This document shows, piece after piece, positions 18,242-26,909 of a DNA stretch of 64,000 nucleotides. The position numbers and the translations under genes were made by a program. Numbering within the stretch: the first letter of the stretch is position 1; each line of letters starts with the position of its first letter. Source of the stretch: a candidate division KSB1 bacterium (lineage in GTDB: Bacteria; Zhuqueibacterota; Zhuqueibacteria; JANLFK01; Oleimicrobiaceae). The stretch lies in the NCBI GenBank assembly GCA_024655945.1, contig JANLFK010000001.1:697594-761593 (forward strand), read 5' to 3'. The notes beneath the pieces were generated by a model. It was not told the DNA's origin. It made no database searches and saw nothing but the letters and a program-made list of their open reading frames with translations.

Positions 18242-19231
18242 TCAGAGCCTCACGGCGGCTGAGCCCCAAGTGAAGCCCGCACCGAACGCCACCATCACCA
18301 CCACATCGCCCGCCTTCACGCGCCCTGACCTGCGCGCCTCGTCCAGGGCGATGGGGATGCTCGCTGCGGAGGTGTTGCCGTACCTATCCACGTTCACATA
18401 GAGCCGTTCCTGGGGAATCCCCACTCTCTTGGCGGTGGCATCCAGAATGCGACGGTTTGCTTGGTGAGGGATGAGGAGGTCCACCTGGTCGCTGCTCAAC
18501 CCGCTCTTGTCCAGGATAAGCTCCGCAGCCTCCCCCATGGCGGTGACGGCGTACTTGAACACCTCCCGGCCTTCCATCTTTATGAAGAACATGCGTTGGG
18601 CGATGGTCTCCGGCGACGGACGGTACTTCACGCCTCCGCCCGGCATGTAGAGCAGGTGGTGCAGTCGGCCGTCGCTCTTCATGTAGGTGGCAAGCACCCC
18701 TCGGCCATCACGCGCCGGCTCCAAGACCGCCGCACCCGCGCCGTCGCCGAACAGCACGCAGGTAGCGCGGTCTTCATAATCGGTGATCAGAGAGAGGGTC
18801 TCGGCACCAATGGCCAGGACGCGTTGCGCGCGGCCGCATGCAATGAGTGCATCACCCAAGGTGAGGGCATAAAGGAACCCGGAGCAGGCGGCGGCAATGT
18901 CCATGGCAGCGGCGTTGACCGCCCCCAACTTTTCTTGCACAAAGCAGGCAGTGGCCGGAAAACCGAGATCGCCGGTCACCGTGCCCAGGATTATCACATC
19001 AATCTGGTCGGCGGTGAGCCCGGCATCCTCGAGGGCGCGTCGCCCCGCCTCGGCAGCCAGATCGGAGGTAAAGACGCCCTCTTCGACGATGTGGCGCACC
19101 TCCATGCCCGTGCGCTCTCTAATCCACTCATCAGAGGTTTCGACGAGCCTCTCCAGGTCGGAATTGGTGAGCACCCGATCTGGCACACACATCCCCGTGC
19201 CCGTGATCATCGACTGTGGTTGCTTAGCCAA
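18242..19231 (-). CDS. fabH: 3-oxoacyl-ACP synthase III
   Basis: 329 residues. It starts each fatty-acid chain by condensing acyl-CoA with malonyl-ACP. Active-site Cys in DIAAACSGFLYAL, His in LIPHQANRRI, Asn in YGNTSAASIP. AGGAG stands 6 nt before the TTG at 19231, inside the end of plsX, so I use that start (8-bp overlap with plsX). An ATG seven codons later is the alternative. Confidence 0.95.
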   Translation of the reverse strand: MAKQPQSMITGTGMCVPDRVLTNSDLERLVETSDEWIRERTGMEVRHIVEEGVFTSDLAAEAGRRALEDAGLTADQIDVIILGTVTGDLGFPATACFVQEKLGAVNAAAMDIAAACSGFLYALTLGDALIACGRAQRVLAIGAETLSLITDYEDRATCVLFGDGAGAAVLEPARDGRGVLATYMKSDGRLHHLLYMPGGGVKYRPSPETIAQRMFFIKMEGREVFKYAVTAMGEAAELILDKSGLSSDQVDLLIPHQANRRILDATAKRVGIPQERLYVNVDRYGNTSAASIPIALDEARRSGRVKAGDVVVMVAFGAGFTWGSAAVRL

Positions 19232-20258
19232 CGCGTTCTCCTGAAAGCTGATACAGTTCTGCGGCGATATGCTGATTGACTCCTTCGCGCACCATCTTCA
19301 CTGCCTCACGGATGGCGTTCTTGACGGCCCGCGGCGTGGAGCGCCCATGGCCGACGATGCAGACCCCATCGACGCCCAGCAGCGGTGCGCCGCCATATTC
19401 CTGGTAATCAAAGATCTTGCGCAGACCCTCAAACGTCGGCTGGAGCAAGAAAGCGCCGAACTGCCGGATGACGTGCTTGCCGATCTTGCGGCGCAGGATG
19501 GAGCGGTACAGACGATCAACGCTCTCCGCAAACTTGACCAGGATGTTGCCCACGAAGCCATCGCACACCACCACTTCTGCGCCACCTTTGAGCACGTCGC
19601 CGCCTTCGACGTTGCCAATGAAATTGAGCTTGCTCTTGCGCAGCAGGCGGGATGCAGCTATGGTGGCCGCATTTCCCTTGCTCTCCTCCTCGCCGACGCT
19701 GAGGAGGGCGACCCGGGGCTCCGGATGCCCCAGCACGTGGCGGTAAAAGATCGTCCCCATGAGCGCGAACTGCAACAGGTGCACGGGGCGGCAATCGACA
19801 TTGGCGCCCACATCCAGCAGCAGGGTACCTCCTTCCAGGCGAGGCAGGAGCGCACCCAGCGCCGGCCTGGCTACCCCTTGCAGTCTCCCCAAGTTCCACA
19901 CTGCGGCGGCCATGGCAGCGCCGGTGTTGCCCACGGTGACCACTGCATCCACCGTCTGCTGGCGATGCAGGCGCATCGCCACTGCGATGGAGGCATCCCG
20001 CTTGGCACGCAGGGCTGCCGCCGGCGGCTCACCCATCTCGATGCGCTCCGCGGCATGGTGGATGCGGAGAGGAAGCTCGGCAGTGCGGAAGTGGCGGGCC
20101 AATTCGCGCTGGATCTGCAGGCGATCGCCAACCAGAACGATTTCGTACTCGCCGCGCGCGGCACGTGCTGCCTCGACTGCGCCATGGACGACGTCCTCTG
20201 GGGCATTATCTCCCCCCATCGCGTCGAGGGCAACGCGCACTGTGTTGCGCTCCGCCAC
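19224..20258 (-). CDS. plsX: Phosphate acyltransferase PlsX
   Basis: 344 residues. It converts acyl-ACP to acyl-phosphate for phospholipid synthesis by PlsY. The N-terminal block VRVALDAMGGDNAPEDVVHGAV and the blocks VTVGNTGAAMAAA, LLDVGANVDCRPVHLLQFA and VVCDGFVGNILVKFAES are characteristic. GTG start at 20258 with AGAGGA upstream. The order rpmF-plsX-fabH-fabD-fabG-acpP-fabF is the common bacterial order, here with one inserted gene. Confidence 0.96.
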   Translation of the reverse strand: MAERNTVRVALDAMGGDNAPEDVVHGAVEAARAARGEYEIVLVGDRLQIQRELARHFRTAELPLRIHHAAERIEMGEPPAAALRAKRDASIAVAMRLHRQQTVDAVVTVGNTGAAMAAAVWNLGRLQGVARPALGALLPRLEGGTLLLDVGANVDCRPVHLLQFALMGTIFYRHVLGHPEPRVALLSVGEEESKGNAATIAASRLLRKSKLNFIGNVEGGDVLKGGAEVVVCDGFVGNILVKFAESVDRLYRSILRRKIGKHVIRQFGAFLLQPTFEGLRKIFDYQEYGGAPLLGVDGVCIVGHGRSTPRAVKNAIREAVKMVREGVNQHIAAELYQLSGERVG

Positions 20259-20284
20259 GGCTGATCCTCTGCGAGGGGCCTTAC

Positions 20285-20467
20285 CTACACTTCACGCGGC
20301 AGGAACACCGAACGTCCACGATAGTACCCACAGTTCGGGCAGGCCCGATGGGGTAATTTTGGTTCACCGCAATTGGCACACTTGCTCACCGTCGGGGCGG
20401 CCGCCTTCCAATGTGTGCGGCGCTTATCCCTTCGCGAGCGAGAATGACGTCTCTTTGGTAGTGGCAT
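20285..20467 (-). CDS. rpmF: 50S ribosomal protein L32 (zinc-binding form)
   Basis: 60 residues: [17 protein letters not shown] at the start, then a four-Cys ribbon CANC...CPNC and the tail YYRGRSVF. This is the zinc-containing type of L32. AGGAAAG precedes the ATG. It follows yceD by 21 bp. Confidence 0.96.
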   Translation of the reverse strand: MPLPKRRHSRSRRDKRRTHWKAAAPTVSKCANCGEPKLPHRACPNCGYYRGRSVFLPREV

Positions 20468-20488
20468 GCTTTCCTGAGTTCCTTTCTT

Positions 20489-20989
20489 CTACTCCTGCAT
20501 CCCGCGAAATTTGGCCAGTTTGGCCCAACGGGGATCAATCTCCGCGATGTGGCAGGTGCAGGTCTCATAGTTCAGATTTGCCCCACAATGGGGACACAAA
20601 CCCTTGCACTCTTCGGAGCACAGCATCTTGATGGGGAGCATGAGAATCAGCGCCTCCCGCACCTGGCGCGCCACAGCGATTTCGGTCTGGCCCGGTTGGA
20701 GAAGGTAGACATCCTCCTGCTCAAGGAGCTCGGGCTCGGGCGTGAAGATCCACAGGCAATCTTCTGCAAAGGTCCGCTCGAGCGGCTCCAGGCAACGGTC
20801 ACACGTGGCCAGGGCCTGTCCGCTGACCCGCACGCGCAGGTGCACCTCTCGGCCAATCTTGCTGATGCCACCATGGACGGTCACCTTGCCACGGTAGGGG
20901 GTGTAGTCTTCGAGGTCGAGAGCCACGCTGGTGGACTCCAGCTCCACCACCCTCAGCACCTCGTCCAGGTCGCCTATGTAGATCTTCAT
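20489..20989 (-). CDS. yceD: YceD-family protein (DUF177)
   Basis: 166 residues from the ATG at 20989 (MKIYIGDLDEV). The family blocks are the CDRCLEP motif near residue 80 and C-terminal cysteines SEECKGLCPHCGANLN plus CTCH, giving likely zinc binding. YceD relatives accumulate with, or help process, 23S rRNA and are almost always found just before rpmF, as here. It is the first gene after the promoter at 21016-21044; a possible start 12 codons upstream would lie inside the transcription start region. Confidence 0.88.
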   Translation of the reverse strand: MKIYIGDLDEVLRVVELESTSVALDLEDYTPYRGKVTVHGGISKIGREVHLRVRVSGQALATCDRCLEPLERTFAEDCLWIFTPEPELLEQEDVYLLQPGQTEIAVARQVREALILMLPIKMLCSEECKGLCPHCGANLNYETCTCHIAEIDPRWAKLAKFRGMQE

Positions 20990-21015
20990 GGTGCTACCCC
21001 AAAAATCGATATTGA

Positions 21016-21044
21016 AATTTACCAATAATTGCCCTCATTGTCAA
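21016..21044 (-). promoter_or_regulatory. Promoter of the yceD-rpmF-plsX-fab operon
   Basis: Minus strand TTGACA (21039-21044, perfect -35), 17-bp spacer, TAAATT (21016-21021). The transcript would begin about 20 bp before the yceD ATG. This single promoter can serve eleven co-directional genes down to 11775. Confidence 0.8.
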
Positions 21045-21045
21045 G

Positions 21046-21081
21046 CACAAAATTGGCGGGAGCGCGCGCCCGCCAATTGTG
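21046..21081 (-). terminator. Terminator of the dusB-to-ndk transcript
   Basis: AATTGGCGGG (21051-21060) pairs with CCCGCCAATT (21069-21078) around an 8-nt GC-rich loop. On the minus strand the stem is followed by TTGTGC. It lies about 120 bp after the ndk stop and ends right at the -35 box of the next operon. The 120 bp between hold nothing else that I can identify. Confidence 0.8.
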
Positions 21082-21201
21082 CCACTGCTAAGCCCTTGTT
21101 TGTCAAGGCGGTAGCTGGTGCCCACCTCAAGCCCGATCGGCAGCAGAATAGTGAATGCCATTCACCGTCGAGGTGCTTCTTACCCGCACAGGGCAGGCCG
21201 C

Positions 21202-21636
21202 TCAGCCCGCAGCGCCCTCTGCCCGCAAGAGCTCCTCGGTGCTGAAGAAGAAACTGACCTCCCGGGCGGCGTTCTCCGGCGAATCGGAGCCGTGCACGAA
21301 ATTGCGACGGATGCTCTCCCCATAGTCGCCGCGCAGCGTCCCCTTGGGGGCCTTCTGGGGGTCGGTAGGGCCGATGAGCTGCCGAAACTTGTCCACCGCT
21401 CCCGGCGCCTCCAGCACCATGGGCACACAAGGACCGGAGCTCATGTATTCCACAAGCTCGGCGAAGAATCCCTTGCCCCGGTGCACGGCATAGAACTCCT
21501 CCGCCACAGGCCGCGACAAGCGGGTCAACTTCATGGCCACAAGGCGGAACCCCGCCCGCTCAATGGCGGCAATGGCGTTGCCAATCAGGTGCTTCTCCAC
21601 ACAGTCAGGTTTCAAGATAGCCAGCGTCCTTTCCAT
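21202..21636 (-). CDS. ndk: Nucleoside diphosphate kinase
   Basis: 144 residues. It transfers gamma-phosphate between nucleoside triphosphates and diphosphates through a phosphohistidine. [15 protein letters not shown] at the N-terminus, the Kpn-loop region, and the active-site His in [16 protein letters not shown]. Full length. Last gene of the kor transcript, 48 bp after korC. Confidence 0.97.
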   Translation of the reverse strand: MERTLAILKPDCVEKHLIGNAIAAIERAGFRLVAMKLTRLSRPVAEEFYAVHRGKGFFAELVEYMSSGPCVPMVLEAPGAVDKFRQLIGPTDPQKAPKGTLRGDYGESIRRNFVHGSDSPENAAREVSFFFSTEELLRAEGAAG

Positions 21637-21684
21637 TCCTCAACTCCGCAGTCGCATGGCTGTCCGCGTTCGTATCTGCTCTTC

Positions 21685-22236
21685 TCAGTCCTTTTTGAGC
21701 GTTTTTCCCACCGCCAATCCGGCGTGGAAGGCCTTGAGGTTGAGCTCCTCGGTACCTTTGGGCACGCGCGCGCGGATGGCAGCCTCCATGGCACCCTGGC
21801 TGACTACATTGGTAATGGCAGTGATGATGCCTAAGGCAACGATGTTCGCCACCAGCGCACGGCCGGTTTCGCGCTCGGCAATGGCCACCATGGGCACGCG
21901 ATAGACGGTGAACTTGCCTTGGGGCACGCGCTCCACGGCCTCAGCGTCCACCAGGAGGATGCCGTCCTCCAGCAGGTCTTTCACGTACTTGTCGCAAGCC
22001 TCTTGCGTCAGGGCAAGCAGCAAATTGAGTCGCGTCGCCTTGGGGTAGTCGATCTCTTCATCGGCGATGATTACCTCCGAGCGGCTGGCCCCGCCGCGCG
22101 CCTCCGGCCCGTAGGACTGACTCTGCGTTGCGTTCCTCTCGTCGTAGATGGCAGCTGCCTCGGCAAGGATCTTGCCGGCCAGCACTAACCCTTGCCCTCC
22201 TTCGCCACTCAAACGAATCTCATAGCGGAATGCCAT
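21685..22236 (-). CDS. korC: 2-oxoacid:ferredoxin oxidoreductase, gamma subunit
   Basis: 183 residues. The N-terminal GEGGQGLVLAGKILAEAAA and SYGPEARGGASRSEVIIAD are the gamma-domain signatures of pyruvate/2-oxoglutarate:ferredoxin oxidoreductases. The ATG at 22236 has GAAGGAGGGAAAGG directly upstream. In four-subunit enzymes of this type the gamma chain joins KorA and KorB. The order korD-korA-korB-korC and the sizes fit 2-oxoglutarate (KGOR) better than pyruvate enzymes, but a related 2-oxoacid is possible. Confidence 0.9.
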   Translation of the reverse strand: MAFRYEIRLSGEGGQGLVLAGKILAEAAAIYDERNATQSQSYGPEARGGASRSEVIIADEEIDYPKATRLNLLLALTQEACDKYVKDLLEDGILLVDAEAVERVPQGKFTVYRVPMVAIAERETGRALVANIVALGIITAITNVVSQGAMEAAIRARVPKGTEELNLKAFHAGLAVGKTLKKD

Positions 22237-22277
22237 CCTTTCCCTCCTTCGCGCTGCCAGCACGCATTGGTCGCTTG

Positions 22278-23102
22278 TTACGACAAACTCGCCTTCCGTC
22301 TGAGGCTGTCGATGAGCGCCTGATAAGTCTCCAGGTACTCCGGGCGGTCTACGTCGGTGAAAACGCCGGTCACGATCTTGTCGTTCAGTTGCTCGGGGGA
22401 CAGTTTGGCTGCCTCCTGCACGCTGATGGTGTGCTCCTTTTGCCAGCGGATCATGTCCACGCCTGTGCCGAGGCGGTTGCGGCGCCCATAGGCCGTCGGG
22501 CAGGGCGTCAGCACCTCGACCACCGAAAACCCGCGCTTGAGCAGAGCTCGCTCAATCAGTTTGTCCAGTTGAAACACGTGATAGACAGTGCCACGGGCGA
22601 CAAAGCTTGCCCCCGCTGCCTGCGCTAAGCCGCTGATGTTGAAAGACGGCTCCACGCTACCAAACGGCGCGGTGCTGGCCTTCATCCCCATGGGAGTTGT
22701 CGGCGAAACCTGTCCGCCGGTCATGCCATAGATGTTGTTGTTGAAAATAACCACCGTCAGGTCGATGTTGCGGCGCGCGGCATGGATGTAGTGGTTGCCG
22801 CCGATGGCCGTGGCGTCGCCATCGCCGGTGACCACGATGACGTGGAGCTCCGGTTTGGCCATCTTCACGCCGGTGGCAAAGGCGATGGCCCGCCCGTGCG
22901 TGGTGTGCAGCGTATTGAAATCCACATAGCCCGGGGTACGGCTGGAGCAACCTATCCCGGACACCGTGCAAACCTGATCTTTGGGCCAACCGATCTTGTC
23001 GATGGCCCGCAAGATGCTCTTCAAGACGATGCCGTTGCCACAGCCCGCGCACCAGATCAAGGGGAACTTGCTGATGCGGAGGTATTTGGTATAGTCGATC
23101 AT
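22278..23102 (-). CDS. korB: 2-oxoacid:ferredoxin oxidoreductase, beta subunit
   Basis: 274 residues. It carries the thiamine-diphosphate site GDGDATAIGGNHYIHAARRN (GDG...N) with the following NNNIYGMTGGQ. Cys residues in WCAGCGNG and GIGCSS fit the cluster-binding pattern of the beta chain. Start ATG at 23102 overlaps the korA stop (ATGA). Confidence 0.94.
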   Translation of the reverse strand: MIDYTKYLRISKFPLIWCAGCGNGIVLKSILRAIDKIGWPKDQVCTVSGIGCSSRTPGYVDFNTLHTTHGRAIAFATGVKMAKPELHVIVVTGDGDATAIGGNHYIHAARRNIDLTVVIFNNNIYGMTGGQVSPTTPMGMKASTAPFGSVEPSFNISGLAQAAGASFVARGTVYHVFQLDKLIERALLKRGFSVVEVLTPCPTAYGRRNRLGTGVDMIRWQKEHTISVQEAAKLSPEQLNDKIVTGVFTDVDRPEYLETYQALIDSLRRKASLS

Positions 23103-24247
23103 CTGGCGACCTCCCGGATTGCCTGCAGGATGTGCTCGGGTGGAATGGGTTCGCCGTCGACGCGGTTGACCCGGTGCACTGGCACCTTGCCACAAACCGC
23201 CCACTCCACCTCGTGTGCCACTTGCCCCATGTTCAGTTCCGCCACGATGAGGGCGCTCACCCTTTCGGCCAGCGCGCGCACCTCCTTGTCCGGGAAAGGC
23301 CAGAGGACAAGGGGACGAAGCAGGCCGGCAGGAATCGCCTCCTCCCGCGCAAGTCGCACCGCCCGACGAGCGGCCCGCGCTGTGGCCCCATAGGCAACCA
23401 CGCCAATCTCTGCGCCATCCAACTGCTCTTCAGCGACTTGCACGATGTCGTCGCGATGACGCGAGATCTTGCGATTCAGCCGCCTGATCAGGCGATCGAT
23501 CTGCACCGGGTCGTTCGTGGGGAAGCCAGTCTCGTCGTGGCACAAGCCGGTGACGTGGAAGCGGTAGCCAGTGCCGTAACTTGCCATCGGCGGTATGTCG
23601 TCCTCGGTGAATTTGTAGGGGAGGAACTCCTCCGGGGGGCAATTGGGCAGTTTCCGCTCGTACACCTCAATTTCGTCGGGTTCGGGCAGGACCACTTTCT
23701 CGTTCACGTGCGCCACAATCTCGTCCATGAGGAGGATCACCGGCGTGCGGTAGCGTTCCGCAAGATTGAAGGCGCGCACGGTGAGGTCGAAGGTCTCCCG
23801 CACGCTGTACGGGCACAGGGCAATGATTTCGTGGTCGCCGTGGGTGCCCCACCTGGCCTGCATAACGTCCATCTGCGCGGGGAGCGTGGGCAGGCCAGTG
23901 CTCGGCCCACCGCGCTGCACATCGACCACCACGCACGGCACCTCGGCCATGGCGGCAAAGCCAATGTTCTCCTGCTTCAAGGAAAAGCCTGGGCCACTGG
24001 TGGCAGTCATTGCCTTGGCGCCAGCCAATGAAGCACCGATGACGGCCCCCATGGCTCCTATCTCGTCCTCCATCTGGATGAACTTGCCGCCGAGGTGCGG
24101 CAAGCGGTAGGAGAGAATCTCGGCAATCTCTGACGAAGGGGTGATGGGGTAGCCGGCAAAAAAGGTCAGTCCTGCCGCCAGCGCACCCTCGGCGCAGGCG
24201 TCGTTGCCAGTCATCACCTCCACTCGCGGCCCATTGTTGCGCTGCAT
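23099..24247 (-). CDS. korA: 2-oxoacid:ferredoxin oxidoreductase, alpha subunit
   Basis: 382 residues. Blocks seen are GNDACAEGALAAGLTFFAGYPITPSSEIAE, MEDEIGAMGAVIGASLAGAKAMTATSGPGFSLKQE and RGGPSTGLPTLPAQMD. Together with KorB it oxidises a 2-oxoacid and CoA to acyl-CoA and CO2, with ferredoxin as acceptor, or runs in reverse in the reductive TCA cycle. GGAAAGGAAA is well placed for the ATG at 24247; an ATG six codons upstream (24265) has its purine run too close to work well. Confidence 0.94.
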   Translation of the reverse strand: MQRNNGPRVEVMTGNDACAEGALAAGLTFFAGYPITPSSEIAEILSYRLPHLGGKFIQMEDEIGAMGAVIGASLAGAKAMTATSGPGFSLKQENIGFAAMAEVPCVVVDVQRGGPSTGLPTLPAQMDVMQARWGTHGDHEIIALCPYSVRETFDLTVRAFNLAERYRTPVILLMDEIVAHVNEKVVLPEPDEIEVYERKLPNCPPEEFLPYKFTEDDIPPMASYGTGYRFHVTGLCHDETGFPTNDPVQIDRLIRRLNRKISRHRDDIVQVAEEQLDGAEIGVVAYGATARAARRAVRLAREEAIPAGLLRPLVLWPFPDKEVRALAERVSALIVAELNMGQVAHEVEWAVCGKVPVHRVNRVDGEPIPPEHILQAIREVAR

Positions 24248-24280
24248 CACAGTTTCCTTTCCCATCCTCTGTGCTCTGCT

Positions 24281-24511
24281 TCAGGCGACTTTTTTCTTGC
24301 GCCGCTCCCCGACCACGGTGATGGCAAAGTCGGGGCAGCGCGCGTCACAGAGCTGGCAGGCCGTACAGGCCTCCAGATTCACCACCACGGGATAGTTCCG
24401 CTCCATGGCAAGCACGTGTTGGGGGCAGAACTCGACGCAAATCCCACACCCCTTGCAGAACTTCTTGTTAATGATAATCTGAATCCCCTGCTGTTCCTCT
24501 TCCTCGTTCAT
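24281..24511 (-). CDS. korD: 2-oxoacid:ferredoxin oxidoreductase, delta subunit (2[4Fe-4S] ferredoxin)
   Basis: 76 residues with two CxxCxxCxxxC sets, CKGCGICVEFCP and CTACQLCDARCP, for two [4Fe-4S] clusters. The Glu-rich start and Lys-rich end (RRKKKVA) are notable. AGGAA precedes the ATG. It passes electrons from the KorAB active site to soluble ferredoxin. Confidence 0.94.
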   Translation of the reverse strand: MNEEEEQQGIQIIINKKFCKGCGICVEFCPQHVLAMERNYPVVVNLEACTACQLCDARCPDFAITVVGERRKKKVA

Positions 24512-24529
24512 CTTTATGTTCCTACCTAG

Positions 24530-25486
24530 CTATTCGGGAACGATGCGCGTACCGGTCAATCCCTCCAATGCATCAGGCATGCCCTGGATGGAGGTAATCA
24601 CGACCAACTTGCCGCCCCACTGCAAGAAATCGATAGCCGCCTCTATTTTCGGCCCCATGCTTCCGGGCGGGAAATGGCCTTCGGCCAGGTACTGCTTGGC
24701 TTCTTGCAAGGTCAGGCTCTCCAGGTCGCGTTGCTGGGGCGTGCCGAAGTTGAGCGCCACCTTGTCCGCGCCGGTGAGGATATACAGCTCCTGGGCGCCG
24801 ATGTCTCGCCCCAGCACCGCTGCGGCGCGGTCCTTGTCGATGACGGCATCCACACCTTCCAGGGTGCCGTCCTCCTCCAGATAGACGGGGATGCCGCCCC
24901 CGCCTACGGCGATCACCACATAGCCTTCCTCCACCAGGTGCTTGATGCACTCCTTTTCCACGATCGCCCTGGGCAGCGGAGAGGGCACCACCCTGCGGAA
25001 ACCCCTGCCCGGGTCACGCTTGATCACCCAGTTCCGCTTGCGCATCAGCTCCTCCACCTTGTGCTCATGGTAGAACGGACCGACGAACTTTGTCGGGTTC
25101 AGGATGGAGGGGTCATCGCGGTCGACAATCACCTGAGTGACGATCGTGACCACCTGTCTGTTGATGCCGCGCTTGATGAGTTTGTTCTGCAGGGACTGCT
25201 CGATCATGTACCCCATGCCCCCTTCCAAGTCGGCCACGATGACGCCCAAAGGCACGGGTGGGACCAGGTGACGTGTTTCCTCCACGCGGATCAAGGCGTT
25301 GCCCACTTGCGGCCCATTGCCGTGGGTCACGACTACCCGGTAACCCTTCTCTATGAGGTCGGCCACACCGACCAGGCTGCGCCGCGTATTGGCAAACTGC
25401 TGCGTGATGTTGCCCTCTTCGAACTCGCGAGTGATGGCGTTGCCGCCGAGGGCGACCACCGCGATTTTGCCGTCGCTCACTCCCAT
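24530..25486 (-). CDS. arcC: Carbamate kinase
   Basis: 318 residues. It interconverts carbamoyl phosphate plus ADP with carbamate plus ATP. KIAVVALGGNAI at the N-terminus, THGNGPQVGN, AVGGGGIPV and DKDRAAAVLG are family blocks of the amino-acid-kinase fold. The stop lies 18 bp before the ferredoxin gene korD, so it should share the transcript. No arginine deiminase or carbamoyltransferase gene is in the window, so the carbamoyl-phosphate source is not shown. Confidence 0.95.
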   Translation of the reverse strand: MGVSDGKIAVVALGGNAITREFEEGNITQQFANTRRSLVGVADLIEKGYRVVVTHGNGPQVGNALIRVEETRHLVPPVPLGVIVADLEGGMGYMIEQSLQNKLIKRGINRQVVTIVTQVIVDRDDPSILNPTKFVGPFYHEHKVEELMRKRNWVIKRDPGRGFRRVVPSPLPRAIVEKECIKHLVEEGYVVIAVGGGGIPVYLEEDGTLEGVDAVIDKDRAAAVLGRDIGAQELYILTGADKVALNFGTPQQRDLESLTLQEAKQYLAEGHFPPGSMGPKIEAAIDFLQWGGKLVVITSIQGMPDALEGLTGTRIVPE

Positions 25487-25524
25487 AACACCCCCTCACC
25501 TTGCCCTTGGCTTTTGGTTTGCCC

Positions 25525-26859
25525 CTAAGCCTTTCCTCGCAGCGCCAGCACTTCCCTGAGGATCTCCTCCAACGTGGGCCAGCCTATCTCTTGCAACTCG
25601 TAGCGCACGCGTACGCTGGGATGCTTGAGGCGGAGTACCCGCCGGAGGTCAATGGGGGTGCCGACGATGACCGTGTCGCAATCGCACGCGTTGATGGTGG
25701 CCTGCAAATCTTTGACCTGCCGCGGCCCATAGCCCATGGCGGGGAGTAGGTTGCCAATCTCGGGGTACTTGTCGAACGTGGCCAGCAGGCTCCCCTTGAG
25801 AAAAGGCCGGGGGTCGACTAACTCGCAGGCGCCGTACTTTTGCGCCGCCACCACACCTGCCCCATAGCTCATCTCCCCGTGTGTCAATGTCGGGCCGTCC
25901 TCGACCACCAACACGCGCTTGCCGCGCACCAGCTCCGGCTTGTCCACCGCAATCGGCGAGGCGGCATCCACGATGATGGCGCGCGGGTTGACCTCCACGA
26001 TATTGGCCCGCACAGTCTCGATATCCTCAAAAGAGGCCGTCGTCTCCTTGTTAATGACCACCACGTCGGCCATGCGCAGGTTGGTCTCCCCGGGGTAGTA
26101 GGTCACTTCGTGACCAGGGCGCAGCGGGTCGGCGACGGTGATGTGCAGCACCGGCCTGAAGAAGGGTATGTCGTTGTTGCCACCATCCCAGAGAATTACC
26201 TCAGCCTCCTTTTCCGCCTCGGCCAAAATGGCGGCATAATCAACGCCTGCGTAGACCACGCTCCCACGGTCCAGATGGGGTTCGTACTCCTCCCGCTCTT
26301 CGATGGTGCACTGGTGGCGGTCGAGGTCCTCGTAGGTGGCGAAGCGCTGCACCCGCTGCTTTCTCAGGTCGCCATACGGCATGGGATGGCGCACCACCAC
26401 CAGCCGTTTGCCCATGCGGCGCAAAATATCGACCACCCGCCTGGTGGTCTGGCTCTTGCCGCAACCGGTGCGCACCGCGCAGATGGCCACCACCGGCACC
26501 TTGCTCTCCAGCATCGTCGCCTTGGCCCCGAGCAGGCAAAAGTCAGCACCTGCAGCGTTGGCGATGGCTGCCTTGTGCATCACGTACTCATGGGAGACAT
26601 CGCTGTAGGAAAAGACCACCTCATCAATCTGTTTTTCGGTGATCAGCTTGGGAAGATCCTGTTCCGGATAGATGGGAATGCCGTGCGGGTACAAGGGGCC
26701 AGCCAGTTCGGCAGGATAAACGCGGCCCTCTATGTCCGGAATCTGTGTAGCGGTGAAGGCAACTACCTCTGTGTCCTGACGGTCGCGAAAGCAGACATTG
26801 AAGTTGTGGAAATCGCGTCCTGCTGCACCCATGATAAGCACTCTCTTCCTTGCTGCCAT
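25525..26859 (-). CDS. Cyclic 2,3-diphosphoglycerate synthetase-like P-loop protein
   Basis: 444 residues. The N-terminal Rossmann-like part (RVLIMGAAGRDFHNFNVCF) precedes a P-loop AVRTGCGKSQT near residue 132 and a Walker B-like region ending VILWDGGNNDIPFF. Further on, MADVVVINKETTA resembles the base-specificity loop (NKxE) of GTPases. This matches the archaeal cyclic 2,3-diphosphoglycerate synthetase family, which has many bacterial members of untested function. It is often found beside carbamate kinase, as here (38 bp upstream of arcC). A role in phosphoryl or nitrogen metabolism is inferred, not shown. Confidence 0.75.
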   Translation of the reverse strand: MAARKRVLIMGAAGRDFHNFNVCFRDRQDTEVVAFTATQIPDIEGRVYPAELAGPLYPHGIPIYPEQDLPKLITEKQIDEVVFSYSDVSHEYVMHKAAIANAAGADFCLLGAKATMLESKVPVVAICAVRTGCGKSQTTRRVVDILRRMGKRLVVVRHPMPYGDLRKQRVQRFATYEDLDRHQCTIEEREEYEPHLDRGSVVYAGVDYAAILAEAEKEAEVILWDGGNNDIPFFRPVLHITVADPLRPGHEVTYYPGETNLRMADVVVINKETTASFEDIETVRANIVEVNPRAIIVDAASPIAVDKPELVRGKRVLVVEDGPTLTHGEMSYGAGVVAAQKYGACELVDPRPFLKGSLLATFDKYPEIGNLLPAMGYGPRQVKDLQATINACDCDTVIVGTPIDLRRVLRLKHPSVRVRYELQEIGWPTLEEILREVLALRGKA

Positions 26860-26909
26860 AACCTCTCCGAGCTTGTCCGACCGACCTTATCATCATAGTC
26901 CCCCGGCTG

